Origin: Impatiens glandulifera
Lineage: Eukaryota > Streptophyta > Magnoliopsida > Ericales > Balsaminaceae
DNA length: 64,000 bases
Assembly (NCBI RefSeq): GCF_907164915.1
Contig: NC_061870.1
Span: 1,533,501 to 1,597,500 of the forward strand
Direction of reading: 5' to 3'
Part shown: one piece after another, positions 52,180 through 64,000 of the stretch
How positions within the stretch are numbered: the stretch's first letter is position 1
How the letters are laid out: each line of letters begins with the position of its first letter
Translations under genes and position numbers: made by a program
The notes under the pieces: generated by a model
Databases searched by the model: none
What the model was told of the DNA's origin: nothing
Seen by the model: the letters and a program-made list of their open reading frames with translations, nothing else

Positions 52180-55100
52180 TTAAGCATCCTTAGGAAGGAT
52201 TTGGCTAATGTCGGTTAAGCCGAGAGTAAGCCTGAATTGAGAAAACTTAGCTTCCTGCAGCGGCTTCGTGAAGATATCAGCTACTTGTTGATCGGTCGAT
52301 ACGTATTCCAGCCGGATATGCTTCAGCGTGACATGCTCCCGGATGAAGTGATGCCTGATGTCGATGTGCTTGGTTCTGGAGTGGAGAATCGGGTTGTAGG
52401 TGATTGCGATGGCACTCGTGTTGTCACAAAAGATCGGTGACTCTTCGGCTATGACATCGAAGTCCTTCAGCTGCTGTTGGATCCAGAGAAGTTGAGAACA
52501 GCAACTTCCGGCCGCCAAGTATTCAGCCTCTGCAGTGGATGTGGCCACAGATGTCTGCTTCTTGCTATGCCATGACACCAGTCGGTCACCTAGGAACTGA
52601 CATGTTCCACTGGTGCTTTTCCTGTCGATCTTGCACCCTGCATAATCTGCGTCTGAGTAGCTTGTTAGATTAAAGGATGAGTCCTATGGGTACCACAGAT
52701 CGACATCAGGAGTGCCTTTCAGATACTTCAGTATCCTTTTTGCGGCTGTGTAGTGGGATTGCTTTGGATTTTCTTGGAATCTCCCACACACACCAACTGC
52801 AAACAGGATGTCCGGTCTACTCGCTGTCAGGTACAGTAGGGAACCAATCATGCCTCGGTATGCAATTTGGTCTACCGATTGACCCTCATCGTCCATGTCC
52901 AGTTTAATTGATGAGCTCATTGGAGTAGCCGCCGAGGAGCAGGTGTCCATACCGAATTTCTTTAGCAGCTCCTTGGTATATTTAGGTTGACTGATGAATG
53001 TTCCTTCCTTGAGTTGTTTAACCTGAAGACCTAGGAAGAAACTTAATTCTCCCATCATACTCATTTCAAACTTGTCAGTCATCATTTTTGAGAACTTATC
53101 ACATAATTTAGGATCGGTTGAGCCAAAAATGATATCATCTACATAGATTTGAACAAGTAGGATATGTTCCTTCTTTTCAAACTTAAACAACGTTTTATCC
53201 ACCGAACCGATGGTGAAATCATGTTCTAGTAGAAATGCGGTTAGTGTATCATACCAGGCTCTAGGTGCTTGCTTTAGACCGTATAAAGCTTTGTTCAGCC
53301 GGTATACATGGTTTGGAAATGCAGCATTTTTGAAACCGGGTGGTTGTTCAACGTACACTTCTTCACGTAGATCACCGTTCAGAAATGCACTTTTAACATC
53401 CATTTGAAAAACCTTAAAGTTTTTGAAAGCTGCAAAAGCTAGAAAAATCCTAATGGCTTCTATCCTGGCTACAGGAGCAAATGATTCTTCAAAATCAATG
53501 CCTTCTTCCTGTTTGTAACCTTGAGCCACTAATCTGGCTTTGTTCCTCGTGACCAAACCGTCCTCATTGAGTTTGTTTCTGAATACCCATCTTGTTCCTA
53601 TGACCGATTGATCTTTCGGTCTGGGGACTAGGTACCAGACTTTACTACTCTCGAACTGGTTTAGCTCTTCTTGCATTCCCAAGATCCAATCGGATCTGAC
53701 AATGCTTCATCTATTCTTTTCGGTTCAATCTGGGATATGAAAGCAGAGTTAAAATATCCTTCCAGAAGTTGACTCCTAGTTCGAACAGGTTCTGAAGGGT
53801 CACCTATAATTTGCTCAGGAGGATGTTTACTGTTTCTTCTGAGATTCAGTTCAGGAGTGTCTACCAAATTACCGTTAACTTGACCTAGGCTAGACATGTC
53901 GGTAGGCTGAACGAGATTGTCAGACCGACCGACTCCCTCGGATTGGACCGAAGTGTCAGCTTCTTGTTGTGGAACAGCTTGATCCGGCTGGGTATCAATA
54001 TTACCCATTTGGTCATGGACAAACCGCTTGAAGACCGGAGTCTCATCTTCACTATCAGAATGAATATCATTATTTTCCAATCTGTTGTGTAGATCAAAGC
54101 ATGAAGCAGTGTTGCTTTCAACCGATTCATCGAAAACAACGTGAATTGTTTCCTCCATGGTTGCAGTTCTATTATTATATACTCTATATGCTTTACTTAC
54201 TGCCGAGTACCCAAGCATGATGCCGGTATCGGTTTTTGCATCAAAAGCGGTGAGTTGGGTTTTACCATTTATATGAATATAACATTTACAACCGAAAATC
54301 CTGAGGTACTTGAGTTTAGGAACTCTGTTAAAATAAACCTCATTCGGTGTTTTGTTGTGAAATCTGTTTATTAAAGACCGGTTTTGTGTATAGCATGCAG
54401 TGTTGATAGCCTCAGCCCAGAATTTCTGAGCAATGCCGGAGTCGGCTATCATGGACCGTGCGGCTTCCTTGAGAGTCCGGTTTCTTCTCTCGGCCAGGCC
54501 ATTTTGTTGAGGAGTCCTAGCACTAGACAACTCGTGTCTAATGCCGGATTCATCAAGAAATGCAGTTAATGTACTATTGGTAAATTCGGTACCTCGATCA
54601 CTTCGAATGCTATTAATACGAGTTGATTTTTCATTTTGCAAACGCTTAAGGAGTGTGATCAGGTTTGATACAGTTTCACGTTTAGATGGTAGAAATATTA
54701 CCCATGTATATCTAGAATAATCATCAATAACTACCATGGTGTAGAGCATACCTCCTAGGCTGATGACCTGAATTGGTCCAAATAAATCCATATGCAGAAG
54801 GTCTAAGCATTGGCTAGATTGAATGTTTCCTTTACTTTTAAAAGATGACCTAGTTTGTTTACCCATTTGGCATGCTGAACAGACCTTATCCTAGTTAAAT
54901 ACTATATCAGGAATACCTTCAACTAGCTTTTTACCGCGAATGTAGTTTAAGGTTTTCATGTTTAGATGGTTGAGTCTCTTATGCCACAGCCAGGTTTGAT
55001 CAGTCTTAGCTATCATGCATATAGGATATTCTACTCTAGTTTTCCAGTCTACCTTGTAAATGTTACCAATCATATTTCCGGTTAGTAGTACGATGCCTTG

Positions 55101-55454
55101 AGAATTCTTAACTAAGCATGCATGTTTAAGGAATTCTACCGTGTATCCAGCATCACACATCTGACTAATGCTAAGTAGATTAAAACGTAGGTTTTCAACT
55201 AGAAGTACATTGTCAATGGTTAGGTTACCATGGACAATCTTACCCTTGCCCACAGTTTTACCTTTTGAGTTGTCACCGAAGGTAATTAGAGCACCGGTTA
55301 CTGATCTGATGTCGGTTAGCAAATTGCTATTTCCGGTCATGTGCCTGGAGCAACCGCTGTCCAAGAACCATTCGGAGTTTCCTAGCCGTTTCTTTGGGTC
55401 CTGCAAAATGTACATATTTACAACTGTTTGGTACCCACATTTACTTGGGTCCAC
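52180..55454 (-). pseudogene. Pol polyprotein of the family-B element (2 TAG, 1 frameshift)
   Basis: Copia order on the minus strand. Protease WFLDSGCSRHMTG and the integrase finger (HKRLNHLN, CSACQMGK) lie on either side of a TAG at 54891-54893. The integrase core (MDLFGPI, VIDDYSRY, NGLAERRNRTLKEA) follows to about 53680, where one base is lost in DPDWIL-like sequence. RT ([26 protein letters not shown]) follows to a TAG at 52684-52686, then RNase H ([32 protein letters not shown]) to 52180. The ATG at 55454 overlaps the gag stop by 14 nt in the +1 frame, exactly as in the element at 19148. Stops make it non-functional, but each domain is well kept. Confidence 0.92.
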
Positions 55455-57279
55455 ATGCGATTAGTCCCTTAGGTACCCAAACTTTGATAAACCGGACGGT
55501 CTTCTTTGCTAGGGTTTTAACTGTCTTTTTGACACTTGGTCTCGTGTATTTCGGTTTTCCTTCAAATGTCCTAAATGGTGATGGTCTTTGGTTCGGTAAT
55601 CTATGGTTTGACCTACGCGGTTCAGGGAAGTTTTTCTTATATCTGAGGATTTCGGCTTTTCTTTTCTCATGGTCAAGCCATGAATCGGTTGGGCCAACAT
55701 AATCGTATTTTAGCTTTTCTTCCCTATAATATGCGGTCTCCTCTTCTTCAGCTGTCCAGGTGCTCTTGAGAAATTTTATAAAGGGAAGGTTTCCTTTTAC
55801 AAGCCTTGCTTTCTCTATGGGTTTTCGGTCTTTAGAGCTATTTTCGTATCCTAGGCCAAACTTGCAACGAGGATGCCTATAGTGTTTATTCATATTCTTT
55901 ACTATATCGCTAGATCTCTTATAGGCGGCCATCTTATATTGAAGTCGGGCATTTTCTTCCTTGGTTAGTTCCCTAGTAGGTTCACTAGACTGTTCGGTCT
56001 TAGGATCTAACTCGGTTTCTAGAGTAGGAGTATCATCAGGTTGTATGGCTTCCGGTTCGGTTATGATAAGTACCTCTGGTTCTGTCGGAGTGGGTATTAT
56101 GGGATCAGTTCTAATGTTGAGGTGCTTAGGTAGCATGGTCAGTAGGTTCTTATATTCTTCTACCATGTCGTTCAATGCATTGTATAACTCATCTTTAGTA
56201 AATTCGTCGCAAGGAGAGTCAAATACATGTTCCTCATTTGCCATGAGGCAAGTGAGTTCATCATCACTATCACTGCGAGCCCATAGACTTCCTCCATCGT
56301 CGACTATCAGTGCTTTCGGTACCTCACTTCCTTCACCGGCTTGTTGATAATTGTTTCTGTCATTTTGATATTCCGGTTTCTGGGTATCCCTCCTTGGTTT
56401 CCTGCATTCCCACTTAAAGTGTCCCAAACAGTTACAGTTGTAGCATCTTATATTGGATTTGTCACCATAGTAGTTGTTTGTTGGTTGGCTTCTTTTCATG
56501 AACCTCCCAAATTTCTGTGCGAGCATAGCCATGGCGTCCTCTGTGAACTGTTCGGCGGTTTTGATCGGTACGGGTGCAGGAACCGGTGTCGGTGTCGGTG
56601 CAGGTACAGGAGCAGGTACAGCCGGTTCTGTAGATGTGATTAGTGCTCTAGTTGATGTTGAGGCCGAGACTTCCTCTTCGGTTCTAGATTTCATTTCGAA
56701 CTCATATGCCTTGAGATCTTCGAATACATCGTATAGTTTCATCTTACGTAGGCTCTTTGACTCCCTCATTACCATTGTATTTATATCCCAGGCACTTGGA
56801 AGAGATCTCAAAGCCTTCATAACTACCTCTTTGTTCTCATACTTCTTGCCCAGAGTTGCTAGTTCATCTAACACACCAGTGAACCGGTCACTCTATTCCT
56901 TCATAGTTTCTCCTGGTTTCATTTTGATGCTTTCAAATTTCTGTGTGGCCATCATTATTTTGTTCTCCCTTGTTCTTTCATTTCCTTCAAAGATCTGGAT
57001 AACCGTGTTCCATGTCTCCTTCGCGGTTTTGCAATCTCTGATCTTGCAGTATGTGTTTCTGTCCACGCTGTTGGAGATCCGGTTTCTTGCATGGTTGTCC
57101 AGGTTGTTCCTTCTCCTATCTTTAGCCGTCCATTCTTTTCTATCATTATCAATGAATATCGGTCCTTCGGTCAGAATGGATTCCATTTCATCATCCAAGG
57201 TGACTAGGTGCAGGTGCATGCGTGCCTTCCAGTTGGCAAAGTCATCACCTTCTAGCATTGGAGGCCTATCCTGATACAT
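55441..57279 (-). pseudogene. Gag of the family-B element (one TAG)
   Basis: One frame of about 612 codons from ATG 57279, about 30 bp after the primer site, to TAA at 55441-55443, with one TAG at 56893-56895 (MKE*SDRF, where family A has MKEFSNRF). The capsid-like region comes first (WKARMHLHLVTLDDE, LRSLPSAWDI), then a Pro/Ala/Val/Thr repeat stretch (PAPTPTPVPAPVP) and the zinc knuckle CYNCNCLGHFKWEC. The long Sirevirus C-terminal part follows (FDSPCDEFTKDELY, RHPRCKFGLGY, LPFIKFLKST). Role: particle assembly and RNA binding. The single stop may be the main block to full-length Gag. Confidence 0.88.
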
Positions 57280-57305
57280 GTTTGCTTGAGTATTGAAACT
57301 AACTA

Positions 57306-57316
57306 CTCTGATACCA
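57306..57316 (-). other. Primer binding site (tRNA-iMet)
   Basis: TGGTATCAGAG on the minus strand, two bases after the LTR end, complementary to initiator tRNA-Met. Confidence 0.92.
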
Positions 57317-57318
57317 AT

Positions 57319-58641
57319 TGTTAGGATCTAGATCGCCGCTGATGGACCGGGGGTTGGACAGGTTAGCGGTTCTCACTCGTAGGGTGGTGGTTAATCCGGT
57401 TAGAGATTAACATCGGGGTTTCAATACTACACAACCTGTCGCAAACCCTTGAACTAGGTTCAAGCGCGGAAGAGGTTTGCTTTCAGGTTGAAGTCGCACG
57501 CTTGTATGATAGGCACGGTCGGTTTCGGATGATGGAGATTTGGAAATGGTGGGTCGGTTTCGGTAATCTGGATATTCGGTATGGTTAGTATAAAGTCAGT
57601 TTGGAGCGGTGTGGTTAAGTTAGTCGGTTAGATAATGAAGCCGGCAGAAAGTAAATAACAAGACAGATTTTATGGATGTTCGGAGATAAAACTCCTACGT
57701 CACCCCTTCCTCTCGAAGCCGCGAGAAGGATATTCACTAAGGAATACAAGTACAATCCGATCGAGACTTATTTCCTGCTCGATAATACTCTTACAATTCA
57801 CACCGAAATTGTAACACACACTTAGAATTTAGCACTTAGACTTTCTTAGAATAACACAGTTTTATCACTTGTAGTAAATGCTCTCAACGCTTCACTTGTC
57901 TAGCTTGATGTCCCGCTTAAGTCACTGCATTTACTCTTCTTCAGCTACCCCTTTTATAGGTGAAATATGCCAACGGTCATATTTCACTGCCTTGAATCTG
58001 ATTGGCTGATCAGAAGTGCAGTGATTCAGTGATTCAGTGTTTCAGACCTGCGGTCGTTTCCTCAGACCTGATGGTCAAGCTCAGACCTGGCATTATGTCT
58101 CAGACCTGCCGGTCTGTTCTTCCGGTTTGTAAGACAAACCTGCTGGGTTTGTCTTTTACTCAATGTAGGCACTGTCTGTTTGACAGTTGTCTGTACTTTG
58201 AAGATTTCCTTTCTGGCTTATCCCGAAGTAGAAGGATCCGGTAGTACTGTTTTCTGCAGCCTACAGTCTTTCCTCAGACTTGCATGGATATGGAAGTATT
58301 CAGTCTGCTCCTTTGGTATCATTCTCAACAGATACCCAAATTGTCTTCTTGTACTGGTCGGTCATTTGACTTGGCCGAATGTCTTTTGGTAGTGATGTAA
58401 CCGGACTTCTTCCGGTTATTCTTGTCTTGTGGATGATCGGCTGTTTGATGATTCCGGTTTTGAACTTTGGCCGATCCTTTCTTTGTGCCGTCACGTTCCG
58501 AATACTCTTGATCGGTTTGGTAGCTTTGACCGGTTAGTTTTCTTTAGTCGGTTCTCTTGTTCATCCGGTCCGGTTCCTTGTTCCTGCATGGAAGGTTTAT
58601 TTAAGTTAGGTTTATTTGAACCGGTCTTATTTTATCTAACA
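57319..58641 (-). repeat. 5' LTR of the family-B element
   Basis: 1323 bp. It differs from the 3' LTR mainly by a 15-bp tandem duplication (CTGTTTGACAGTTGT near 58178). TATA box 57952-57958 (minus). Flanked on the right by GAAAC. Confidence 0.93.
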
Positions 58642-58646
58642 GAAAC

Positions 58647-61081
58647 CTTTCAAATTTGTTGTGTAGAAATTATGAGATGAATGGGATAGTCAATGATTTC
58701 TTTATAAAAATCATATCTGAGTCTTGATGTGAAAATTATTATAATTTTATTGTGTAAAAATTATGAGATTAATGGGTTGATAATGATTTTTATAAAATAT
58801 ATATATAAAAATATATAATATGATTTGTCTATATGACATTAATCATGAATGTTGAAATCATTATAATTTCTTATATTGAAATTATGAAATGAATTGGGCA
58901 TCCTAACGATTTCTTATGTAGAAATTTAATTTGTCAAAATAATGTTTTCATTAATATTTTGAGATATTTTAATTTTTGAGATTAAATAACTTGTTTGTGT
59001 TAGAACTTATTCTAATCATGCATTTAAGTAGACACGACTATGGAAATTAGTCTCGGTGAGAATAATCTACTCATTTTGTTTTGAGAGTACATACTCGCTT
59101 CACGTCGATTATTGTTCAAAACATGACAATGTAAGTGCTTCGATTAAGACATAAAATATATTTGTAGTTATATTTAATTTGATTGTATAACTAAGTGATT
59201 ATTAATATAAATCATGTATATTAGCTAATAATAGGATGATTCATGTTCATTCATAATAAGTATTCATAATAAGTATGATCATCTAGAAATTTATATACAT
59301 ATATAAATAAAGATTTATTTTTTATCTAATTTATTTTAATAGATAATTTTGAAATTTGTTATAAATTATGTGTTTTTGATTGACAAAGATTTATTATAGA
59401 ATGTTAAAGGTCATCTAATTAATTAAGAAATGAATAATTGATGACATGAATACTTATTTATATAATTAGTTAGTTTTCCATTTGATTAAAGATAAATGGT
59501 CAATATTCTAATAACATTCTAATTAAGTATAATAATTAATATTTTAATTAATTATCATGTATTTTTTAAACGTATTTTTAATGATAAATAAAATTGTATA
59601 TATATTTGCTTAATAATATATGACATATTATTTATTTGATTACGTTTCTATGTTATTGACTATAAATGTTATAGTTGTTTTGTCGTGGTGACTAAAATTA
59701 AAGAAACAATAATATACAATATCATATATATGGATATATTAATTTTGGTTTAGTATAATATATTTGATATATATTGTTCAATGCATCATTAAGACTTACT
59801 TAATATTATAATTTTGAAATCAAATAATTACAAGGAAAGTTTTGTTTGATTTGAGAATAATGTGGCAAACGTGCCGATATTACGGGATGCAAACGTGCAA
59901 CCGAAAATAAATGTTTAAGCGGTTTCGGTCAAAGATGTTTAAACATTATGATTTCTTTTGTAGAAATAATGTGACATAGTGAATATTTATTTGATTAAAT
60001 ATTCTAATTTCTTTTATAGAAATAATGTGATGAAATAAATATTTTAATTGATTAAATATTATAATTTCTTATGAGAGATTATGTAAAGAATGATTTATAT
60101 ATGAATGAACATTCTAATCTCTTTTGTAGAAATTATGTTTTGTTCAATTAAATATTTATAATATAGTTATCTTATTCATTGTATGATAGGTATAACAAAA
60201 TAAATTTGTAAAAGAATTGTATGACAATTTCTTGATTAGAAAATCATTAATTTAGATCATATAAATGTGTGTGATTTAAATAAGGGTACCAACACGAATG
60301 TGGGGGAAAATATTTTTATTAATAATAACACAAAAATAATTGTGTATATTATGATAAGTAAAAGATAATTTGTTTGTAGAGAAATATGTTCTCTATAAAA
60401 GATAAAGTTGCGCAACTTTACAAAAAGAAATAAAATGATAAGAAAATGTCTTGTTTATATTTGCTGAGTTGGTGCTCAAATCGATATTTAAAATTTGAGA
60501 ATTTTGAGATCAATAAACGTGTCATTTCTTTGACATTATTTTAATAAAAAATTTAAGAACCAATGACTTCATAATGATTTTATGAAATAGATGAAAAAGA
60601 AAAGTTTATAAAGTCTTTTTATGACTTGTAAATTTTTTTATAATAATGATATGAAAATTTGATCATACTTTTATTAAAAGGTGGATGTGACAATTATATA
60701 TATCATGAAGACAATGAAAATTATTTAATTACGTCTCTTTTGTACGATATTTTTATTGTTTACGATAAAAATGATTAAATCCATTAAGAAAGTGAATTGC
60801 ACTACACGAAATATCATGTTGTTATCAAATTATATATTGGTATTATTAAATGAAAGACTTTACGTCTATAAGTGAATATGTATACACTTGAAAGTGCAAT
60901 CTGCGTATGCAAATCTTCTAAGAAAATTATGATTGATAGATTAAACGTTATAATCTATAATTTTGACTTCTGTCGAAAAATAAAATATTTTTATGCAAAA
61001 TATAATCATTTACACGAAGACAGAATAGTTCAAAGAAATTTTGTCTACATGTAAACAATGTTTTCATAAAAAAAAGTTTAA
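58647..61081. repeat. AT-rich DNA with dispersed AATTTCTT...AGAAATT hairpins
   Basis: No gene recognised. A short inverted repeat of the type ATAATTTCTTxTGTAGAAAT recurs about nine times (near 58654, 58739, 58863, 58909, 59948, 60005, 60060, 60116, 60224) and once before the inserted retrotransposon (44821-44841). This part may be old internal sequence of the decayed copia element whose pol end is at 61082, but no gag or pol text was found here. Confidence 0.5.
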
Positions 61082-61375
61082 ATGATAAGCATGTACGAAC
61101 GATTATGCTTCTTATTAGAAGATATTCCAAGATTATCTAAGCATGTACCAACGAAAATTTCTAATTACTTTGATAGTAATTTGAAATTGGACAAGCTTAG
61201 AGTTAATGACAACTCTAGACGTACACGTCTTAGACATGTTGTCATTAGACTATACTCTCTAATAGAGTTATCAAATTTGACTATGTAAGTCAAAGATAAC
61301 ATTGTGGATCCACTAATCGGATTATTGAATAAAGAGATAGTTTGAAGTCTTTTGAGAGATTAGCCTACTATAAGT
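61082..61375 (+). pseudogene. Decayed copia pol C-terminus (RNase H, Tork-like)
   Basis: The frame from 61082 (CFLLEDIPRLSKHVPTKIS, YFDSNLKLDKLRV) followed, after a frame change, by VKDNIVDPLI and LLNKEIV resembles the end of Tork-type copia RNase H. There a Pro-rich segment, an xHCDSQ motif, arginine-rich text and VKSKDNxADPLTKGL follow in that order. Only the last ~95 residues are visible and key residues are lost. The family differs from the Sirevirus-like elements in this window. Confidence 0.6.
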
Positions 61376-62540
61376 TGGTATGAAGGAAAATCCAACCTAT
61401 GTAGACTAGAGATCCCAAGAACTAGGTTCAATGGGACAACCTAATTGTACTGATTTGGAAAGTTATTATTGATGATTAATCCTATAACGAAACAATATAT
61501 ATTTTGACGAGGATAAGAATATCACTTTTAATGATTCTTTGTGAGCAAAGAGATCACCTATGTGAGGGAGAAGTGGGGCCACTTCGAAAGAATTGCACGG
61601 CTCAATTATAGACCCTCTCAAAGAATCGGGCGCGTGTTCCATGACCAAAACGGACACATCCATGAGAGTTTGTAATGTATCAGAGAGAATTTTATGTGAA
61701 AGTGTGTAATTTGCTAGAAGCCAACTACGATTAATGGGGTTAAACCTATAACTATTATAATCGGGTCCTATGAGGTCACACACTTAGAGTTGACCGACTA
61801 GATAAACGAGAAAGATGGTTAATTATTAATACATATTAGATATTATTAATAATAAGAAATATTATTTATTTGTGAAATAAAATAATATATAATTAATACA
61901 TATTAGATATTATTAATAATAAGAAATGTTATTTATTTGAGAAATAAAATAATATATAATTAATGGTTAATTATGGAGTTAAGATTGTGAAATAAAATAA
62001 TATATAATTAATGGTTAATTATGGAGTTAAGATTGTGAAATAAAATAATATATAATTAATACATATTATATATTATTAATAATAAGAAATATTATTTATT
62101 TGTGAAATAAAATAATATATAATTAATGGTTAATTATGGAATTTTATTTAATACAAAAAGAATTCACTTATTTGCAAAAAAAACGGAAGTGGAAAGAAAG
62201 AATTGTTCCTCTTTTAAAAACGGTTTTTGCTATATTACGGTGAGAACTCCAAGAGGAAGAAATCATCTTTTAATCTAGCAATTGGATTGCTTCCCCTTTG
62301 TCTTTTTCGTCCTAGCAGTCGAAAGTAAAGAGATCTAGTCGGGCTCGTGTGGACCAAGTAGAGGAGCAACACGTGGGGCTCTCGACTATTCATTACTACC
62401 AGATCTGATCTGGTTCACGCATCAAAGGTATATTTCTATAAACTATATATCATGATTCTATCAATTATGCATGATCATATGATTAGATGTTTAGATTAGA
62501 TCTATAAATTATTCCGCTGCGAACATCTAATTAACCAACA
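61376..62540 (+). repeat. Post-pol region and LTR (start unresolved), Tork-like
   Basis: After the pol remnant comes sequence typical of the untranslated tail of Tork-like elements (GAGATCCCAAGAACTAGGTTC near 61410, GAAGTGGGGCCACTTCGAAAG near 61570). From about 61826 to 62150 there are four to five AT-rich tandem units (GAAATAAAATAATATATAAT). The LTR end is AACCAACA at 62540, directly before a primer site; its start could not be located, so the boundary inside this interval is open. Confidence 0.55.
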
Positions 62541-62541
62541 G

Positions 62542-62553
62542 TGGTATCAGAGC
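62542..62553 (+). other. Primer binding site (tRNA-iMet), rightmost copia element
   Basis: TGGTATCAGAGC follows AACCAACAG. It marks the start of the internal region of a copia element that extends beyond the window. Confidence 0.85.
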
Positions 62554-63548
62554 ACAAGGTTGCATATATTGAAAGAATCAATAAATTAACTGTTAATTTT
62601 GATGCGGATCTATATCGATGATATAATTTTACATAGATTAAGATGTAAAACTATCTTTAAGAAAATAAAAGAAATATTTATTTTAGTTGGATTATATAAA
62701 TATTTGGATCAAATAAATATGATATATTTGTTTTCTAAAAGTTAGGAAATCACACTTATTAAAGATTAATATTTTTCTAGTATGGCCCAGAAATACGATA
62801 TGAGCATCGTTATGTTTTCTTATAACACGATCTACGTATCGTTATGTATTTTGTAATTTATTTTGATAATTAGATTATTATAAATAATTATGTAATACAA
62901 ATAAGAACCATGAAGTTCAAGGATGGAGATCCATGAAGGGTGCAAGCATGGAGACCAAAGAAGTTTAGTTCTTTATATATTTTTTTTTGCATCTTAGGGG
63001 CCATACTAGGATCACAATTTTCATTGCATTGTTTTTATTTATAATAATTTTCACTAATAAATAAAAGACAATCAAAACTTAAGTTCCTAAAGAAAATTGG
63101 GGCAATGCCTTTCCGTGTCATGACCCATGAAGTTTATGGTTTTGGTTGGATAGGTTTCGCAAAAGCGAGGGTGTCTTTCCTCAACCTTAGGCTCCTGAGG
63201 ATGAATCTATATGGGGATTCATAAACCTTGATACGGTTGTACCCAACAAGAGACCAAAAGGAAAAGTTTTGGATCTTGAGGCATGGGGATGAATCCTACA
63301 TTGGATGTGGATCATCAACCAAGAATTATAAGAAGTTATAATTAGTAATTGTTACTTACCTTGAACACACAAGACCTAAGGTAGTGCAAAAGTACGTTGG
63401 GGATTGTCTGTAATGGGATCTTGGAATCATTTTATTCATAAGGGACTATAAAAACTTGAATAAAATGTGCATTCACTTATTTTAAATTGTTCAATTATAA
63501 GTATTTTTCAAATTTCAAAACATAAACTGATTTTACATTCTGTAGAAT
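62554..63548 (+). other. Long leader between primer site and gag
   Basis: About 1 kb with no recognised coding text. GAAATACGATATGAGCATCG near 62789 and CACGATCTACGTATCGTTATG near 62825 repeat parts of each other. A leader of this length is long for a copia element. Confidence 0.5.
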
Positions 63549-64000
63549 ATGTCGAACGATAATTTGAAATTCTCTCTGTGCTCAATTGTTGAGAAAAAAC
63601 TGCTCAATGAAACGAATTTCCTTGATTGGGAAATGAATCTGAGAATTATTCTCAGGTCTGAGGGACGTGAGGACGTCCTAACTACCCTTATCCCTACTGT
63701 GACCGGAACCTCATCAGATGAGGAGAAGGCAACATCAACTCGGGTGAAAACCGAAGCATTACCTGTTACTTGCCTCATGCTAGCTGCAATGGAGCCTGAA
63801 TTGCAAAAGAGGTTTTTGCATTCTGATGATTATACTATCATAACTGAACTGAAAATGCTGTTTAAGAATCAGGCAAGGATAGAGCGATATGAGACTCACA
63901 CGGCTATACTTGATAGCAAGCTTGTGAAGGGAAAACCAGTGAGTCCTCATGTGATTAGCCTGACTGGGCTTTTCAAGAGGATGGAAAATCTAGGGACCCC
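63549..64000 (+). CDS. Gag of a Tork-like copia element, partial at window end
   Basis: Open from ATG 63549 to the window end (150 codons) without a stop. The text SIVEKKLLNETNFLDWEMNLRI, LRSEGREDVL, CLMLAAMEPELQKRF, MLFKNQARIERYETH and SPHVISLTGLFKRMENLG follows the capsid region of copia Gag (UBN2-like). The zinc knuckle and pol would lie beyond the edge. The reading frame looks intact here, in contrast to the decayed pol end upstream, so this may be a separate, younger element or the second half of a tandem. Confidence 0.8.
   Translation, partial: MSNDNLKFSLCSIVEKKLLNETNFLDWEMNLRIILRSEGREDVLTTLIPTVTGTSSDEEKATSTRVKTEALPVTCLMLAAMEPELQKRFLHSDDYTIITELKMLFKNQARIERYETHTAILDSKLVKGKPVSPHVISLTGLFKRMENLGT

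Larger units (their letters stand above)
44870..58641 (-). mobile_element. Nearly complete family-B Sirevirus-like element
   Basis: 13.8 kb with perfect target duplication GAAAC (44865-44869 and 58642-58646). Minus-strand order: 5' LTR 57319-58641, primer site, gag, pol, ORF A, ORF B, ORF C, two PPT copies, 3' LTR 44870-46176. The two LTRs differ by roughly 14 substitutions and two small indels counted by eye (about 1%), so the insertion is recent. Gag carries one TAG and pol two TAG codons and one frameshift; ORF A has one TAG; ORFs B and C are open. The gene order matches the element at 19148-37172. Confidence 0.95.

Overview
This window reads as plant (eudicot) nuclear DNA that is almost entirely transposable elements. 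No intact host gene was recognised. The main signal is Ty1/copia retrotransposons of Sirevirus type. They are recognised by an initiator-tRNA-Met primer site, several polypurine-tract copies (core AAAAAGGGAGAAAT) before the 3' LTR, hairpins in the LTRs, a long gag, and extra genes after pol. The style of the extra proteins suggests an asterid, perhaps Lamiales; this comes from memory and is a weak call.

Layout. (1) 1-12652: the 3' part of a large Sirevirus-like element (called C here). Its post-pol ORF is cut by the 3' end of a family-B element (1-3120), and its LTR (6042-6396 plus 11230-12652) is split by a non-autonomous family-A element on the minus strand (6397-11224, target duplication GTGTA). 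(2) 12653-19142: a decayed Mutator-like element with a Ulp1-type cysteine protease gene (plus strand, split by a solo LTR at 13087-14215, target duplication TAAAC) and a convergent FAR1/mudrA-type transposase (minus strand). (3) 19148-37172: a composite family-A element with target duplication AGTTT, three LTRs, gag, pol, three post-pol ORFs (A, B, C) and a second truncated ORF C. (4) 37178-40770: a BRCA1/BARD1-type BRCT gene remnant (minus strand) split by a perfect solo LTR (37813-39119, target duplication TATAC) and flanked by similar GTGAAG-type repeats. (5) 41147-42333: a probable non-autonomous Helitron. (6) 44870-58641: a young, nearly complete family-B Sirevirus on the minus strand (target duplication GAAAC) with ORFs A, B and an uninterrupted 877-residue ORF C. 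(7) 58647-64000: AT-rich DNA, a decayed Tork-like pol end, an LTR end with primer site, and a gag that runs off the window.

The best candidate for something new is the cargo of the Sirevirus-like elements. Two diverged families each carry, after pol, three paralogous genes that begin with the same domain of about 200 residues (signatures FGLPTxG and NWxxxxF). Each of the six copies has a TATA-like box about 70-120 bp before its ATG and a pyrimidine-rich leader, as if it were an independent gene. Other points of interest are gag and pol in different frames with an identical 14-nt overlap in both families, LTRs that have grown by absorbing polypurine-tract units, and a tRNA-Asp-like sequence inside an LTR. 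All repeat, domain and boundary calls were made by eye.
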